Positions 17,441 to 26,134 of a stretch of 64,000 nucleotides of DNA are shown here, one piece after another. Positions within the stretch are counted from its first letter, which is position 1. Each line of letters starts with the position of its first letter. Under the pieces are notes generated by a model that ran no database searches, was not told the origin of the DNA, and saw only the letters and a list, made by a program, of their open reading frames with translations. This DNA comes from Pseudomonas sp. DY-1 (lineage in GTDB: Bacteria > Pseudomonadota > Gammaproteobacteria > Pseudomonadales > Pseudomonadaceae). The stretch covers positions 3,968,001-4,032,000 of the forward strand of contig NZ_CP032616.1 in NCBI RefSeq assembly GCF_003626975.1, read 5' to 3'. A program made the translations under genes and the position numbers.

Positions 17441-18460
17441 CTAACGCGGCGCCAGCTCACTGAGATGACGGGCCACGGCCAGCCAGGCGCCAATGTAACC
17501 CAGCAGGACAGCGCCCAGAAGCAGGGATAGACCATCGGCTAGTGGTACGCCCACCAGGGCGAAGTCGCTGCCGTAGAGACCGGCCAGACGCACCACGGAA
17601 TCGTTCAGCCAGTCCAGGCCGTAGGCCAGCACCAGCCAGGCCAGCAGGCCCGCACCAGTGCCGTAGAGCGCGCCCATATAAAGGAAGGGACGGCGCACGT
17701 AGCTATCGGTCCCGCCCACTAGCTTGATCACCTCGATCTCGGTGCGGCGGTTCTCGATATGCAGACGAATGGTATTACCGATGACCAGCAGCAAGGCCAG
17801 GATCAGCAATACCGCCAGGCCGAAGACGAAACGCTCCCCCAGCTTGAGGATCGCCGACAGGCGCTCGACCCAGACCAGGTCCAGCTGCGCCTGCTCGATG
17901 CCGGACATTTCCGACAAGCGTTGACGCAGTGCTTCCAGAGCAGCCTTGTCGACTTCCTTGGGCGTCACCAGGATCACACCGGGAAGCGGGTTCTGCGGCA
18001 GTTCCTTAAGGGCCTCGCCCAGGCCGGACTGCTGCTGCAGCTCGGCCAGCGCCTGCTCGCGGCTGATCCACTCTGCCTCGGCAACATCCGGCATGCCGGC
18101 AATTTCGTCTCGCAGCTTCTGCCCCTGGGACTCGCTGGCATCCATTTTCATGAACAGAGAAATCTGCGCCGCGCGCTGCCAGGACCCACCCAGTCGCTCA
18201 ACGTTGCTGAGCAGCAGGGACAGCCCCATAGGCAGGCTAAGGGCGATAGCCATCACCAGGCAGGTAAAGAAACTACCAACCGGCTGGCGACCCAGGCGAC
18301 GCAGGCTGTCCACCAGGCTGGCGCGGTGGCTTTCCAGCCAGGCATGCAGCAGGGTTCTGAAATCCGGGCCGTCGTCGCCTTTCTCCGGCGAATCAACATG
18401 CCGGGGCGAGGCCCCTACTCGTTCGGCGGGCTTCGGCGGCGGCATCTGCTTGGCGCTCAT
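17441..18460 (-). CDS. ftsX: Cell division protein FtsX
   Basis: A 339-residue inner-membrane permease-like protein that works with FtsE to control septal peptidoglycan hydrolases. There is a long cytoplasmic N-terminal tail, a first membrane segment near [21 protein letters not shown], a periplasmic domain of about 100 residues, and three C-terminal membrane segments ([56 protein letters not shown]). It overlaps ftsE by 1 nt. Length and layout are typical of Pseudomonas FtsX. Confidence 0.96.
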   Translation of the reverse strand: MSAKQMPPPKPAERVGASPRHVDSPEKGDDGPDFRTLLHAWLESHRASLVDSLRRLGRQPVGSFFTCLVMAIALSLPMGLSLLLSNVERLGGSWQRAAQISLFMKMDASESQGQKLRDEIAGMPDVAEAEWISREQALAELQQQSGLGEALKELPQNPLPGVILVTPKEVDKAALEALRQRLSEMSGIEQAQLDLVWVERLSAILKLGERFVFGLAVLLILALLLVIGNTIRLHIENRRTEIEVIKLVGGTDSYVRRPFLYMGALYGTGAGLLAWLVLAYGLDWLNDSVVRLAGLYGSDFALVGVPLADGLSLLLGAVLLGYIGAWLAVARHLSELAPR

Positions 18461-19128
18461 CAGACTGCCTCCCCGTCGCCGATCAGGCGGCCGCGTTGCA
18501 GGGTGAGCAGACGGTGGCGCATGCGCGCGATCAGCGCCAGATCGTGACTGGCGATCAGCACTGTGGTGCCCAAGCGATTGATGTCCTCGAATACGCCCAT
18601 GATCTCGGCGGCTAGGCGCGGGTCCAGGTTACCGGTGGGTTCGTCCGCCAGCAGCAGGGCCGGGCGGTGAACGACGGCGCGAGCAATGCCTACTCGCTGC
18701 TGCTGACCGGTGGAAAGGTCGGCCGGGTAGAGCTCGGCCTTGTCCGCCAGGGACACGCGTTCCAGCGCCACACTCACCCGCTTGGCGATCTCCGCCTTGG
18801 ACAGGCCGTGGATCTGCAGCGGCAACGCGACGTTGTCGAACACACTGCGGTCGAACAGCAACTGGTGATTCTGGAACACGACACCAATCTGGCGGCGCAG
18901 GAAAGGAATCTGCGAGTTGGTGATGGTCGACAGGTCCTGCCCGGCCAGCAGCAGTTTGCCGGTGGTAGGACGCTCCATTGCCAGCAGCAGACGCAATAGG
19001 GTGCTCTTGCCGGCGCCGGAGTGACCGGTGACGAAGAGGAACTCGCCGCGGCGAACGCGGAAGCTCAGTTCGTGCAGGCCAACGTGGCCATTTGGATAGC
19101 GTTTGCCGACCTGCTCGAATCGAATCAT
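18460..19128 (-). CDS. ftsE: Cell division ATP-binding protein FtsE
   Basis: A 222-residue ABC ATPase that forms the FtsEX complex at the septum. Walker A is GHSGAGKST (35-43), the signature is DLSTGQQQR, and Walker B is LLLADEPTGNLDP, followed by an H-loop SHD. ATP hydrolysis activates amidases through FtsX rather than driving transport. It overlaps ftsY by 4 nt and ftsX by 1 nt, which indicates translational coupling in the ftsY-ftsE-ftsX operon. Confidence 0.97.
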   Translation of the reverse strand: MIRFEQVGKRYPNGHVGLHELSFRVRRGEFLFVTGHSGAGKSTLLRLLLAMERPTTGKLLLAGQDLSTITNSQIPFLRRQIGVVFQNHQLLFDRSVFDNVALPLQIHGLSKAEIAKRVSVALERVSLADKAELYPADLSTGQQQRVGIARAVVHRPALLLADEPTGNLDPRLAAEIMGVFEDINRLGTTVLIASHDLALIARMRHRLLTLQRGRLIGDGEAV

Positions 19129-20546
19129 GCGGACTCCCGCTCAGCGAAGAGGGCCTTCACGAAGGCGTCGGCTTCGAAGGTACGCAGGTCGTCGATGCCT
19201 TCGCCCACGCCGATGTAACGGATCGGCAGGCTGAACTGCTTGGCCAGGGCGAAGATCACCCCACCCTTGGCGGTGCCGTCCAGTTTGGTCAGTGCCAGGC
19301 CGGACAGGCTGACCGCCTGGTGGAACTGCTTGGCCTGGTTGATGGCGTTCTGCCCGGTACCGGCATCCAGCACCAACAGCACTTCGTGGGGAGCGGTCTC
19401 GTCCAGCTTGCCGATCACGCGGCGCACCTTCTTCAGCTCCTCCATCAGGTTGTCCTTGGTGTGCAGGCGACCGGCGGTGTCGGCGATCAACACATCGACA
19501 CCCCGGGCCTTGGCAGCCTGCACGGCATCGAAGATGACCGAAGCGGAGTCGGCGCCAGTGTGCTGAGCGATTACGGCGATGTTGTTGCGCTCGCCCCAGA
19601 TCTGCAATTGCTCCACCGCCGCGGCGCGGAAGGTGTCACCGGCGGCCAGCATGACTTTCTTGCCATCGAGCTGCAGCTTCTTGGCCAGCTTGCCGATGGT
19701 GGTGGTCTTGCCAACGCCGTTAACGCCGACCACGAGGATTACATAGGGTGAGCAGCCGCTGTCGATCTTCAGCGGCTGCTCGACCGGACGCAGCAGCGCC
19801 GCCAGCTCGTCCTGCAAGGCCTTGTAGAGAGCGTCGGCATCGGCCAGCTGCTTGCGCGCGACTTTCTGGGTCAGGCTCTGGACGATGGCGGTGGTGGCTT
19901 CCACACCGACATCAGCGGTCAGCAGGCGGGTCTCGATCTCATCCAGCAAGTCGTCGTCGATGGCTTTGCGGCCAAGGAACAGGCTGGCCATGCCTTCGCC
20001 GATACTGGCGCTGGTCTTTGACAGGCCCTGCTTGAGACGGGAGAAGAAGCTGGACTTGGCGGGCTCGGCCTGGACGGCGGGAACGGCGGCTGGCTCGACA
20101 ACCAGAGCGGGGGCGACCACCGGAGTCGGTTGCTCGGCGACAGGTGCAGGTGCAGGTGCAGGTGCAGGTGCAGGTGCAGGTGCAGGTGCAGGTGCAGGTG
20201 CAGCAGGCTCGGCGACTACCGGCGCTTCGGCAATAACCGAAGCGGACGCTTCATTTACGACCGGGGCGGGGACCGGCGCGGGCACTTCGACGGGCGCGGG
20301 CGCTGACGCCGGGGCTTCGGTAACGATCGGAGCCGGCGCAGTTACCGGCTCAACGACCGGTTGCACGGCCGAAGCAACTTCAGTCGTGGGAGCAGGTGCG
20401 GCCGGCGCCTCGGCCTCGACAGGGGCCACCGGTTCCGCCGGAGCGACGGGAGCGGTTTCCTGGGGCTTTTTGCGCAGCCAGCCGAACAAGGATTTCTTTT
20501 CCCCGGCCTGGGCCGGAGCTTTCTTGTCGTCGTTGGAACCAAACAT
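19125..20546 (-). CDS. ftsY: Signal recognition particle receptor FtsY
   Basis: A 473-residue SRP receptor GTPase that docks ribosome-SRP complexes at the inner membrane. The C-terminal NG domain has [28 protein letters not shown] and [10 protein letters not shown]. The N-terminal A domain (about 20-215) is dominated by Ala, Pro, Glu and Val, including an uninterrupted Ala-Pro run coded by a DNA hexamer repeat. The start [11 protein letters not shown] follows the usual family pattern; a longer frame upstream would run into the divergent M16 gene. Confidence 0.96.
   Translation of the reverse strand: MFGSNDDKKAPAQAGEKKSLFGWLRKKPQETAPVAPAEPVAPVEAEAPAAPAPTTEVASAVQPVVEPVTAPAPIVTEAPASAPAPVEVPAPVPAPVVNEASASVIAEAPVVAEPAAPAPAPAPAPAPAPAPAPAPVAEQPTPVVAPALVVEPAAVPAVQAEPAKSSFFSRLKQGLSKTSASIGEGMASLFLGRKAIDDDLLDEIETRLLTADVGVEATTAIVQSLTQKVARKQLADADALYKALQDELAALLRPVEQPLKIDSGCSPYVILVVGVNGVGKTTTIGKLAKKLQLDGKKVMLAAGDTFRAAAVEQLQIWGERNNIAVIAQHTGADSASVIFDAVQAAKARGVDVLIADTAGRLHTKDNLMEELKKVRRVIGKLDETAPHEVLLVLDAGTGQNAINQAKQFHQAVSLSGLALTKLDGTAKGGVIFALAKQFSLPIRYIGVGEGIDDLRTFEADAFVKALFAERESA
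20143..20202. repeat. Hexanucleotide microsatellite, ten GGTGCA copies, inside ftsY
   Basis: Ten perfect, uninterrupted copies of GGTGCA (minus strand TGCACC) lie within the ftsY coding region and encode alternating Ala-Pro. Because the unit is six bases, copy-number change keeps the frame and alters only the length of the linker. Confidence 0.97.
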
Positions 20547-20689
20547 GAGTCGATTGCATCTCAAGGGAGCGGCCGTACTGGCTCTATGCCGGCCAGCTTC
20601 GCCGCCCCGGGAAAGGATGGGGTATCCTAGCACCTCTTCGCCCGCAGGCGGTACGACCGCCGGGGCCGTCCGACAGGTCAAGAACATCA

Positions 20690-22045
20690 ATGAAAGCCAT
20701 TGCCCGACAAGCCGCCGGCTTGCTGTACTGCGCTCTCTGTCTGCCCGTTTTGGCTATCGCTGCAGACAATCAGCCCACCCACGAGTTCACCCTGGACAAC
20801 GGCCTCAAGGTCGTCGTCCGTGAAGACCATCGCGCGCCCGTAGTGGTGTCCCAGCTCTGGTACAAGGTCGGCTCGAGCTACGAAACATCTGGCCAGACCG
20901 GCCTCTCCCACGCCCTCGAGCACATGATGTTCAAGGGCAGCCGCAAGCTCGGCCCCGGTGAAGCCTCGCGCATCCTGCGAGAACTCGGCGCCGAAGAAAA
21001 TGCCTTCACCAGCGACGACTACACCGCCTATTACCAGGTGCTGGCCCGCGACCGCCTGGGCGTCGCATTCGAGTTGGAAGCCGACCGCCTCGCCAGCCTC
21101 AAGCTGCCGCCGGAGGAGTTCACCCGCGAGATCGAAGTGATCAAGGAAGAGCGCCGTCTTCGCACAGACGACAAGCCCACTGCCAAGGCCTTCGAGCGCT
21201 TCAAGGCAATGGCCTATCCGGCAAGCGGCTACCACATCCCCACCATTGGCTGGATGGCCGACCTCAACCGCATGAAGGTCGAGGAACTGCGCCACTGGTA
21301 CGAATCCTGGTACGTACCGAACAACGCCACTCTGGTGGTGGTGGGCGATGTCACCCCGGATGAGGTCAGGGGCCTCGCCGAACGCTATTTCGCCAGCATT
21401 CCGAAGCGTGATGTGCCGCCCGCGAAGAAACCGCTGGAACTGGCCACCCCTGGGGAGCGTCGCCTCACGCTGCACGTGCGCACCCAGTTGCCGAGCCTGC
21501 TCATGGGCTTCAACGTGCCAGGCCTCGCCACCGCCAAGGACGCCCGCCAGGTCCATGCGCTGCGCCTGATCTCCACCCTGCTCGACGGTGGCTACAGTGC
21601 CCGTCTGGCCAGCCGGCTGGAACGCGGCGAAGAACTGGTCAGCGGCGCTTCCGCCTGGTATGACGGTTTCCCTCGTGGCGACAGCCTGTTCGTCATCAGC
21701 GCGACCCCCAACACGCAGAAGGGCAAGACCCTCGATCAGACCGAGGCCGGCATCTGGCGCCAGCTGGAAGACCTGAAGAACACACCTCCCAGTGCCGAAG
21801 AGCTGAAGCGCGTTCGGGCCCAGGCGATTGCCGACCTGGTCTACCAGCGCGACTCCATCACCAGCCAAGCCACCACCATCGGCCAACTGGAAACCGTAGG
21901 CCTTTCCTGGAAACTGATGGATCAGGACCTCGCAGCACTCGAGTCCGTGACCCCCGCCGATATCCAGGCCGCCGCCAAGACCTTCTTCACCCGCGACCGC
22001 CTTAGCGTCGCCCACATCCTGCCCGAGGAGGCTCGCAATGAGTGA
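20690..22045 (+). CDS. M16 family zinc metallopeptidase (catalytic partner)
   Basis: A 451-residue predicted periplasmic peptidase with a signal peptide of about 25 residues (GLLYCALCLPVLAIAA). The inverzincin motif HALEH is at residues 74-78, and the downstream glutamate ligand lies near ELEADRLASL. The protein has the two M16 halves, the second including RLASRLERGEELVSGASAWY. It overlaps the next gene by 8 nt. That gene encodes a related protein without the zinc motif, so the two likely form a heterodimer, as known for other M16B pairs. The substrate is unknown. Confidence 0.92.
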   Translation: MKAIARQAAGLLYCALCLPVLAIAADNQPTHEFTLDNGLKVVVREDHRAPVVVSQLWYKVGSSYETSGQTGLSHALEHMMFKGSRKLGPGEASRILRELGAEENAFTSDDYTAYYQVLARDRLGVAFELEADRLASLKLPPEEFTREIEVIKEERRLRTDDKPTAKAFERFKAMAYPASGYHIPTIGWMADLNRMKVEELRHWYESWYVPNNATLVVVGDVTPDEVRGLAERYFASIPKRDVPPAKKPLELATPGERRLTLHVRTQLPSLLMGFNVPGLATAKDARQVHALRLISTLLDGGYSARLASRLERGEELVSGASAWYDGFPRGDSLFVISATPNTQKGKTLDQTEAGIWRQLEDLKNTPPSAEELKRVRAQAIADLVYQRDSITSQATTIGQLETVGLSWKLMDQDLAALESVTPADIQAAAKTFFTRDRLSVAHILPEEARNE

Positions 22046-23525
22046 GCGCAACGGCCTGCGTTACGGCCTGCTCGGCCTGGCCCTGATCGTCCTGCTCGGC
22101 GTGCTCGGCTTCATCGCCAATCGCCCGGAAACCACCGCCACCGCCGAAACCACCACCCCTGCACCGACCGAGGGGCTGCAATCGCTGGCAGAGCTGGGCA
22201 GCAAGGCGCCTAGCCGCCGCAGCCTGGACATCCAGAGCTGGACCACTGCCGAAGGGGCCAAGGTGCTCTTCGTCGCCGCTCCCGAGCTGCCGATGTTCGA
22301 CCTGCGCCTGACCTTCGCTGCCGGCAGCAGCCAGGACGGCGCTACTTCCGGCCTGGCAACCCTGACCAACGCCATGCTCAACGAGGGCGTGAAAGGCAAG
22401 GATGTCACCGCCATCGCCGAGGGCTTCGAGAGCCTGGGCGCGGAGTTCGGCAACGGTGCCTATCGCGACATGGCTATCGCCAGCCTGCGCAGCCTCACCG
22501 CCCCCGAGCAGCGCACGCCGGCCCTGGAACTGTTCACCCAGGTAATCGGGGCGCCAACTTTCCCTGAAGACTCCCTGGCGCGAATCAAGAATCAGATGCT
22601 CGCTGGCTTCGAGTATCAGAAGCAGAACCCCGGCAAGCTCGCCGGCCTGGAGCTCTTCGAGAAACTCTACGGCCAGCATCCGTACGCGCACTCCAGCGAA
22701 GGCGACGCAAAGTCCGTCCCCGGCATTACCGTGGCCCAGATGCGTGCGTTCCACCAAAAGGCCTATGCCGCCGGCAATGTAGTGATCGCCCTGGTCGGCG
22801 ACCTGTCCCGTGCCGACGCCGAAGCCATTGCCAACCAGGTATCCCGCGCACTGCCGAAGGGCCCGGCCCTGGCCAAACTGCCGGAGCCTGATGTACCCAA
22901 ACCCGGCCTCAACCACATCGAGTTCCCGTCCAAGCAGACCCACCTGATGCTGGCCCAGCTGGGTATCGACCGGAACGACCCCGATTACGCCGCGCTCTAC
23001 CTGGGCAACCAGATTCTCGGCGGTGGCGGCTTCGGCACCCGACTGATGGAAGAGGTGCGCGAGAAGCGCGGCCTGACCTACGGCGTCAGCTCCGGCTTTA
23101 CCGCCATGCAGGTGCGCGGCCCGTTCATGATCGGCCTGCAGACCCGCGCCGAGATGAGCCAGGGCACCCTCAAGCTGATCCAGGACATCGTCCGCCAGTA
23201 CCTGGCCGACGGCCCGACCCAGAAAGAGCTGGATGATGCCAAGCGCGAGCTGGCGGGCAGCTTCCCACTGTCCACCGCGAGCAATGCCGACATCGTCGGC
23301 CAGCTGGGTGCCATCGGCTTCTACAACCTGCCGCTGACCTACCTGGAAGACTTCATGACCAAGGTCCAGGCACTCGATGTCGCCCAGGTGAAGGCCGCCA
23401 TGGCCAAACATCTGAACCCCGACCAGTTCGTCATCGTCACCGCCGGTCCGACCGTTCCCCAAAAGGACCTGCCGCCGCCCACCGACAAGCCCGCCGAAAT
23501 GCCCAGCGGCGTACCGGAGCACTGA
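22038..23525 (+). CDS. M16 family peptidase-like protein lacking the zinc motif
   Basis: A 495-residue M16-fold protein with an N-terminal hydrophobic segment (LLGLALIVLLGVLGFIA) that is a signal anchor or uncleaved signal. Where the partner has HALEH, this protein reads ATLTNAMLNEG, so the zinc ligands are missing. The R-Y-like binding region of the second half is kept (MEEVREKRGLTYGVSSGF). It is probably the substrate-binding, non-catalytic subunit. A Pro- and Thr-rich linker (TATAETTTPAPTEG) follows the membrane segment. It overlaps rsmD by 1 nt. Confidence 0.9.
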   Translation: MSERNGLRYGLLGLALIVLLGVLGFIANRPETTATAETTTPAPTEGLQSLAELGSKAPSRRSLDIQSWTTAEGAKVLFVAAPELPMFDLRLTFAAGSSQDGATSGLATLTNAMLNEGVKGKDVTAIAEGFESLGAEFGNGAYRDMAIASLRSLTAPEQRTPALELFTQVIGAPTFPEDSLARIKNQMLAGFEYQKQNPGKLAGLELFEKLYGQHPYAHSSEGDAKSVPGITVAQMRAFHQKAYAAGNVVIALVGDLSRADAEAIANQVSRALPKGPALAKLPEPDVPKPGLNHIEFPSKQTHLMLAQLGIDRNDPDYAALYLGNQILGGGGFGTRLMEEVREKRGLTYGVSSGFTAMQVRGPFMIGLQTRAEMSQGTLKLIQDIVRQYLADGPTQKELDDAKRELAGSFPLSTASNADIVGQLGAIGFYNLPLTYLEDFMTKVQALDVAQVKAAMAKHLNPDQFVIVTAGPTVPQKDLPPPTDKPAEMPSGVPEH

Positions 23526-24142
23526 TGCGCAAGCCGACCCCCAGACCCGCCACGCCGAAACACGGCGGCCAGGGCCAACTCCGCATCATCGGCGGCGAAT
23601 GGCGCTCGCGGCGCTTCGCCTTCCCCAATGGTCCCGGCCTGCGCCCCACTCCCGACCGGGTACGCGAGACGCTGTTCAACTGGCTTGCACCCTATATGGA
23701 AGGCGCGCGGGTGCTCGACCCCTTCGCAGGCAGCGGCGCGCTCTATCTGGAGGCACTGTCCCGGGGTGCCGTCGAGGGCCTGGCGCTGGACCTGAACCCC
23801 GACTCGGTAGCCGCCTTGCGCGGTCACCTGGAGACGTTGCGCTGCGGCAAGGGCCAACTGCTGCAGAGCGACGCGCTGCGCTACCTGGACACGCAGTCGC
23901 CCAGCGTCTTCGACGTCGTTTTCCTCGACCCGCCCTTCAACAAAGACCTGCTGCAACCCGTCTGCGACCTCCTGGAGAGTCGCGGCTGGCTCGCCCCCCG
24001 AGCCTGGGTCTATACCGAAAGCGAGAACCCGCCCTCCGCGCTGGGTCTACCGGGTAACTGGCGCCTGCACCGCGAGAAGAAAGCCGGACAGGTGTACTAC
24101 GCCCTGTGGCAACGCTCGGCCGGGGAAACCTCCGACGCCTGA
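23525..24142 (+). CDS. rsmD: 16S rRNA (guanine966-N2)-methyltransferase
   Basis: A 205-residue SAM methyltransferase acting on G966 of 16S rRNA during 30S assembly. The SAM site is VLDPFAGSGALYLEAL and the catalytic N-methylase motif is FLDPPFN. The N-terminal block LRIIGGEWRSRRFAFP and the RPTPDRVRETLFNWL block are diagnostic. It overlaps the preceding M16 gene by 1 nt, so it is probably translated with it. Confidence 0.95.
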   Translation: MRKPTPRPATPKHGGQGQLRIIGGEWRSRRFAFPNGPGLRPTPDRVRETLFNWLAPYMEGARVLDPFAGSGALYLEALSRGAVEGLALDLNPDSVAALRGHLETLRCGKGQLLQSDALRYLDTQSPSVFDVVFLDPPFNKDLLQPVCDLLESRGWLAPRAWVYTESENPPSALGLPGNWRLHREKKAGQVYYALWQRSAGETSDA

Positions 24143-24156
24143 TCGACGGCACGCCG

Positions 24157-25167
24157 ATGAATCAGTTCCATCCGCCAGCGGCCACCCGTGCCGGCTTCCA
24201 GCCGGCCTGGTGGTTGCCGGGGCCGCACCTGCAGACCTTGTGGTCGCCCTTTTGTCGCAAGCCACCCCGGCTTTCGCGACATCGGGAGCGCCTGTGGCTG
24301 GAAGATGGAGATTTCCTCGACCTGGACTGGCACGGCCCCCACGAAGCCGACGCGCCACTGGTGCTGGCTCTGCATGGACTGACCGGCTCATCCAGCTCGC
24401 TGTATGTGCTTGGCCTGCAACAGGAGTTGGCCGCTCGTGGCTGGGCCAGCGTGGCCATCAACTGGCGTGGCTGTTCGGGCGAACCCAACCTGTTGCCCCG
24501 CGGCTACCACTCGGGCGTCAGCGAAGACCTGGCCACCACCGTCCAGCACCTGCGCGCCAGCCGTCCACTGGCGCCTCTCTATGCGGTGGGTTATTCGCTG
24601 GGCGGCAACGTGCTGCTCAAGTACCTCGGAGAAACGGGTGACGACTGCGGCCTGCAAGGCGCAGTGGCGGTCTCGGTACCTTATCGGCTGGACCAATGTG
24701 CCGACCGCATCGCCCTGGGATTCTCACGGGTCTACCAGGCACACTTCATGCGGGAGATGGTGGCCTACGTGAAGAACAAGCAGCGCCTGTTCGCCCACCA
24801 GGGCCAGGGCGAGCACCTGTCTACCCTGGAACGGCTCGGTTCACTGGAAAACATGCGTACCTTCTGGGACTTCGACGGCCGCATCACTGCGCCCTTGCAT
24901 GGTTTCAGCGATGCCCACGACTACTACCGCCGGGCGTCCAGCCGCTACTACCTTGGTGGTGTACGCATTCCCACCCTGCTGATCCAGTCCGTCGACGACC
25001 CCTTCGTCTTTCGCCATAGCCTGCCAGAGGCCCATGAGCTTTCGGCCTCGACCCGCATGGAACTGCATGCGCGTGGCGGTCACGTGGGTTTCGTCGAAGG
25101 GTCTCCGCAGCAGCCCGCCTATTACCTGGAACGGCGAATTCCGGACTGGCTGGGAAGCTGCCGCTAG
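24157..25167 (+). CDS. YheT-type alpha/beta hydrolase
   Basis: A 336-residue hydrolase of the YheT/ABHD1-3 (EMBL8) group. The nucleophile is Ser147 in VGYSLGGNVLLKYLGE. The N-terminal WWLPGPHLQTLWSPF is typical of the family, and the catalytic Asp and His are likely in QSVDDPF and ARGGHVGF. These proteins are presumed lipid or ester hydrolases; no natural substrate is established in bacteria. I chose the ATG at 24157 because it matches the family start; upstream in-frame codons overlap rsmD. Confidence 0.9.
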   Translation: MNQFHPPAATRAGFQPAWWLPGPHLQTLWSPFCRKPPRLSRHRERLWLEDGDFLDLDWHGPHEADAPLVLALHGLTGSSSSLYVLGLQQELAARGWASVAINWRGCSGEPNLLPRGYHSGVSEDLATTVQHLRASRPLAPLYAVGYSLGGNVLLKYLGETGDDCGLQGAVAVSVPYRLDQCADRIALGFSRVYQAHFMREMVAYVKNKQRLFAHQGQGEHLSTLERLGSLENMRTFWDFDGRITAPLHGFSDAHDYYRRASSRYYLGGVRIPTLLIQSVDDPFVFRHSLPEAHELSASTRMELHARGGHVGFVEGSPQQPAYYLERRIPDWLGSCR

Positions 25168-25209
25168 GGCTGCTCGCACGTCAGCCGCAAGCAACAGCTG
25201 GCTACAACA

Positions 25210-25875
25210 CTAGTTCGGCACTACCTGATCCAACGGCACGTACAGCTTCTCGTATAGCGCCTTGACCGCAGGCTGTGCCTCGGGCGCAAGGTAGCCGCCT
25301 TCCAGCGCCAGAACCTGATAAATGCCCCGACGCAGCAGTTCCTGGCTGAGATCGCCGGCATCACCACGGGTGGTGCAGAGGAAGCGCACCCAGGAGGTAA
25401 CGATGATCCAGCTGTTAAGGGTCAGTGCCTCGACCTGGGCGGGATTCATGCGCAAGATGCCGGCGCCGACGAAGCCGCGGTAGATGGCCTGGGCATGATC
25501 CAGACAGCGCTGAGCGAACAGGCGATAGCGCGAGGCAAGCTCGGCATCCGATTCCAGCAGGTGCTCCAGGTCCCGGTGCAGGAAGCGGAAATCCCACATG
25601 GCCGCCAGCAGCGACTCGAGGTAGAAGGTCTTGTCCTCCACCGTCACGGGCCGACCTTCCGGCAGGCGCAAGAAGCTATCCACCCTCGCCTCGTACAGTC
25701 CGAACAGCTCGGCGATGATCTCCTGCTTGTTGCGGAAGTGGTAATAGAGATTGCCCGGCGACATGCCCAGGTGAGCGGCGATGTGGTTCGTGGTGACGTT
25801 ACGCTCGCCCTGGGTGTTGAACAGCCCTAGGCTCTCCAGAACGATTCGGTCGCGGGTCTTGGGTCGTGGGGACAT
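25210..25875 (-). CDS. TetR family transcriptional regulator
   Basis: A 221-residue regulator. The N-terminal helix-turn-helix spans roughly residues 18-52 (ERNVTTNHIAAHLGMSPGNL, then YYHFRNKQEI). The C-terminal ligand domain is helical and has no recognised family label. It is divergent from an aldehyde dehydrogenase, with a 259-nt gap to that start codon. A perfect 18-bp palindrome in that gap overlaps the dehydrogenase promoter. The expected role is repression of the oxidoreductase genes at 26.1-30.2 kb and perhaps of itself, relieved by an alcohol, aldehyde or fatty compound. The ligand is unknown. Confidence 0.9.
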   Translation of the reverse strand: MSPRPKTRDRIVLESLGLFNTQGERNVTTNHIAAHLGMSPGNLYYHFRNKQEIIAELFGLYEARVDSFLRLPEGRPVTVEDKTFYLESLLAAMWDFRFLHRDLEHLLESDAELASRYRLFAQRCLDHAQAIYRGFVGAGILRMNPAQVEALTLNSWIIVTSWVRFLCTTRGDAGDLSQELLRRGIYQVLALEGGYLAPEAQPAVKALYEKLYVPLDQVVPN

Positions 25876-26020
25876 CAGGTGGAAATTCCTGCAATCGATG
25901 GAACGCGGCGAGCGCTAAAGGTACACCGCAAGGCGCTCCGGAAACACCCGGTGTTACCGGGACCGGGCACGCCCAGCTTTTCGATGGGCTGCCGACGGAC
26001 GGGCCACAGGGCAAGCTAAT

Positions 26021-26049
26021 TTGACAGATTAGAGCAATTGCTCTAAAAA
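26021..26049 (+). promoter_or_regulatory. Promoter with 18-bp palindromic operator
   Basis: A consensus -35 TTGACA (26021-26026) is followed after 17 nt by a weak -10 TAAAAA (26044-26049). The perfect palindrome TTAGAGCAATTGCTCTAA (26029-26046) fills the spacer. A bound dimer would block RNA polymerase. The adjacent divergent TetR regulator is the obvious candidate to bind it. Confidence 0.75.
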
Positions 26050-26134
26050 TCCAGCGACATCACAAGAACAGAGCCTTACCGTGTCCGTACAGCGGATGCG
26101 AGTGGCTCGTCCGGAGCCGCCGAGGAGCAGCGCC

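Noticed and set aside
20143-20202. Contingency locus causing on/off phase variation of ftsY
   Set aside because: A six-base unit cannot shift the frame and ftsY is essential, so only linker length can vary.
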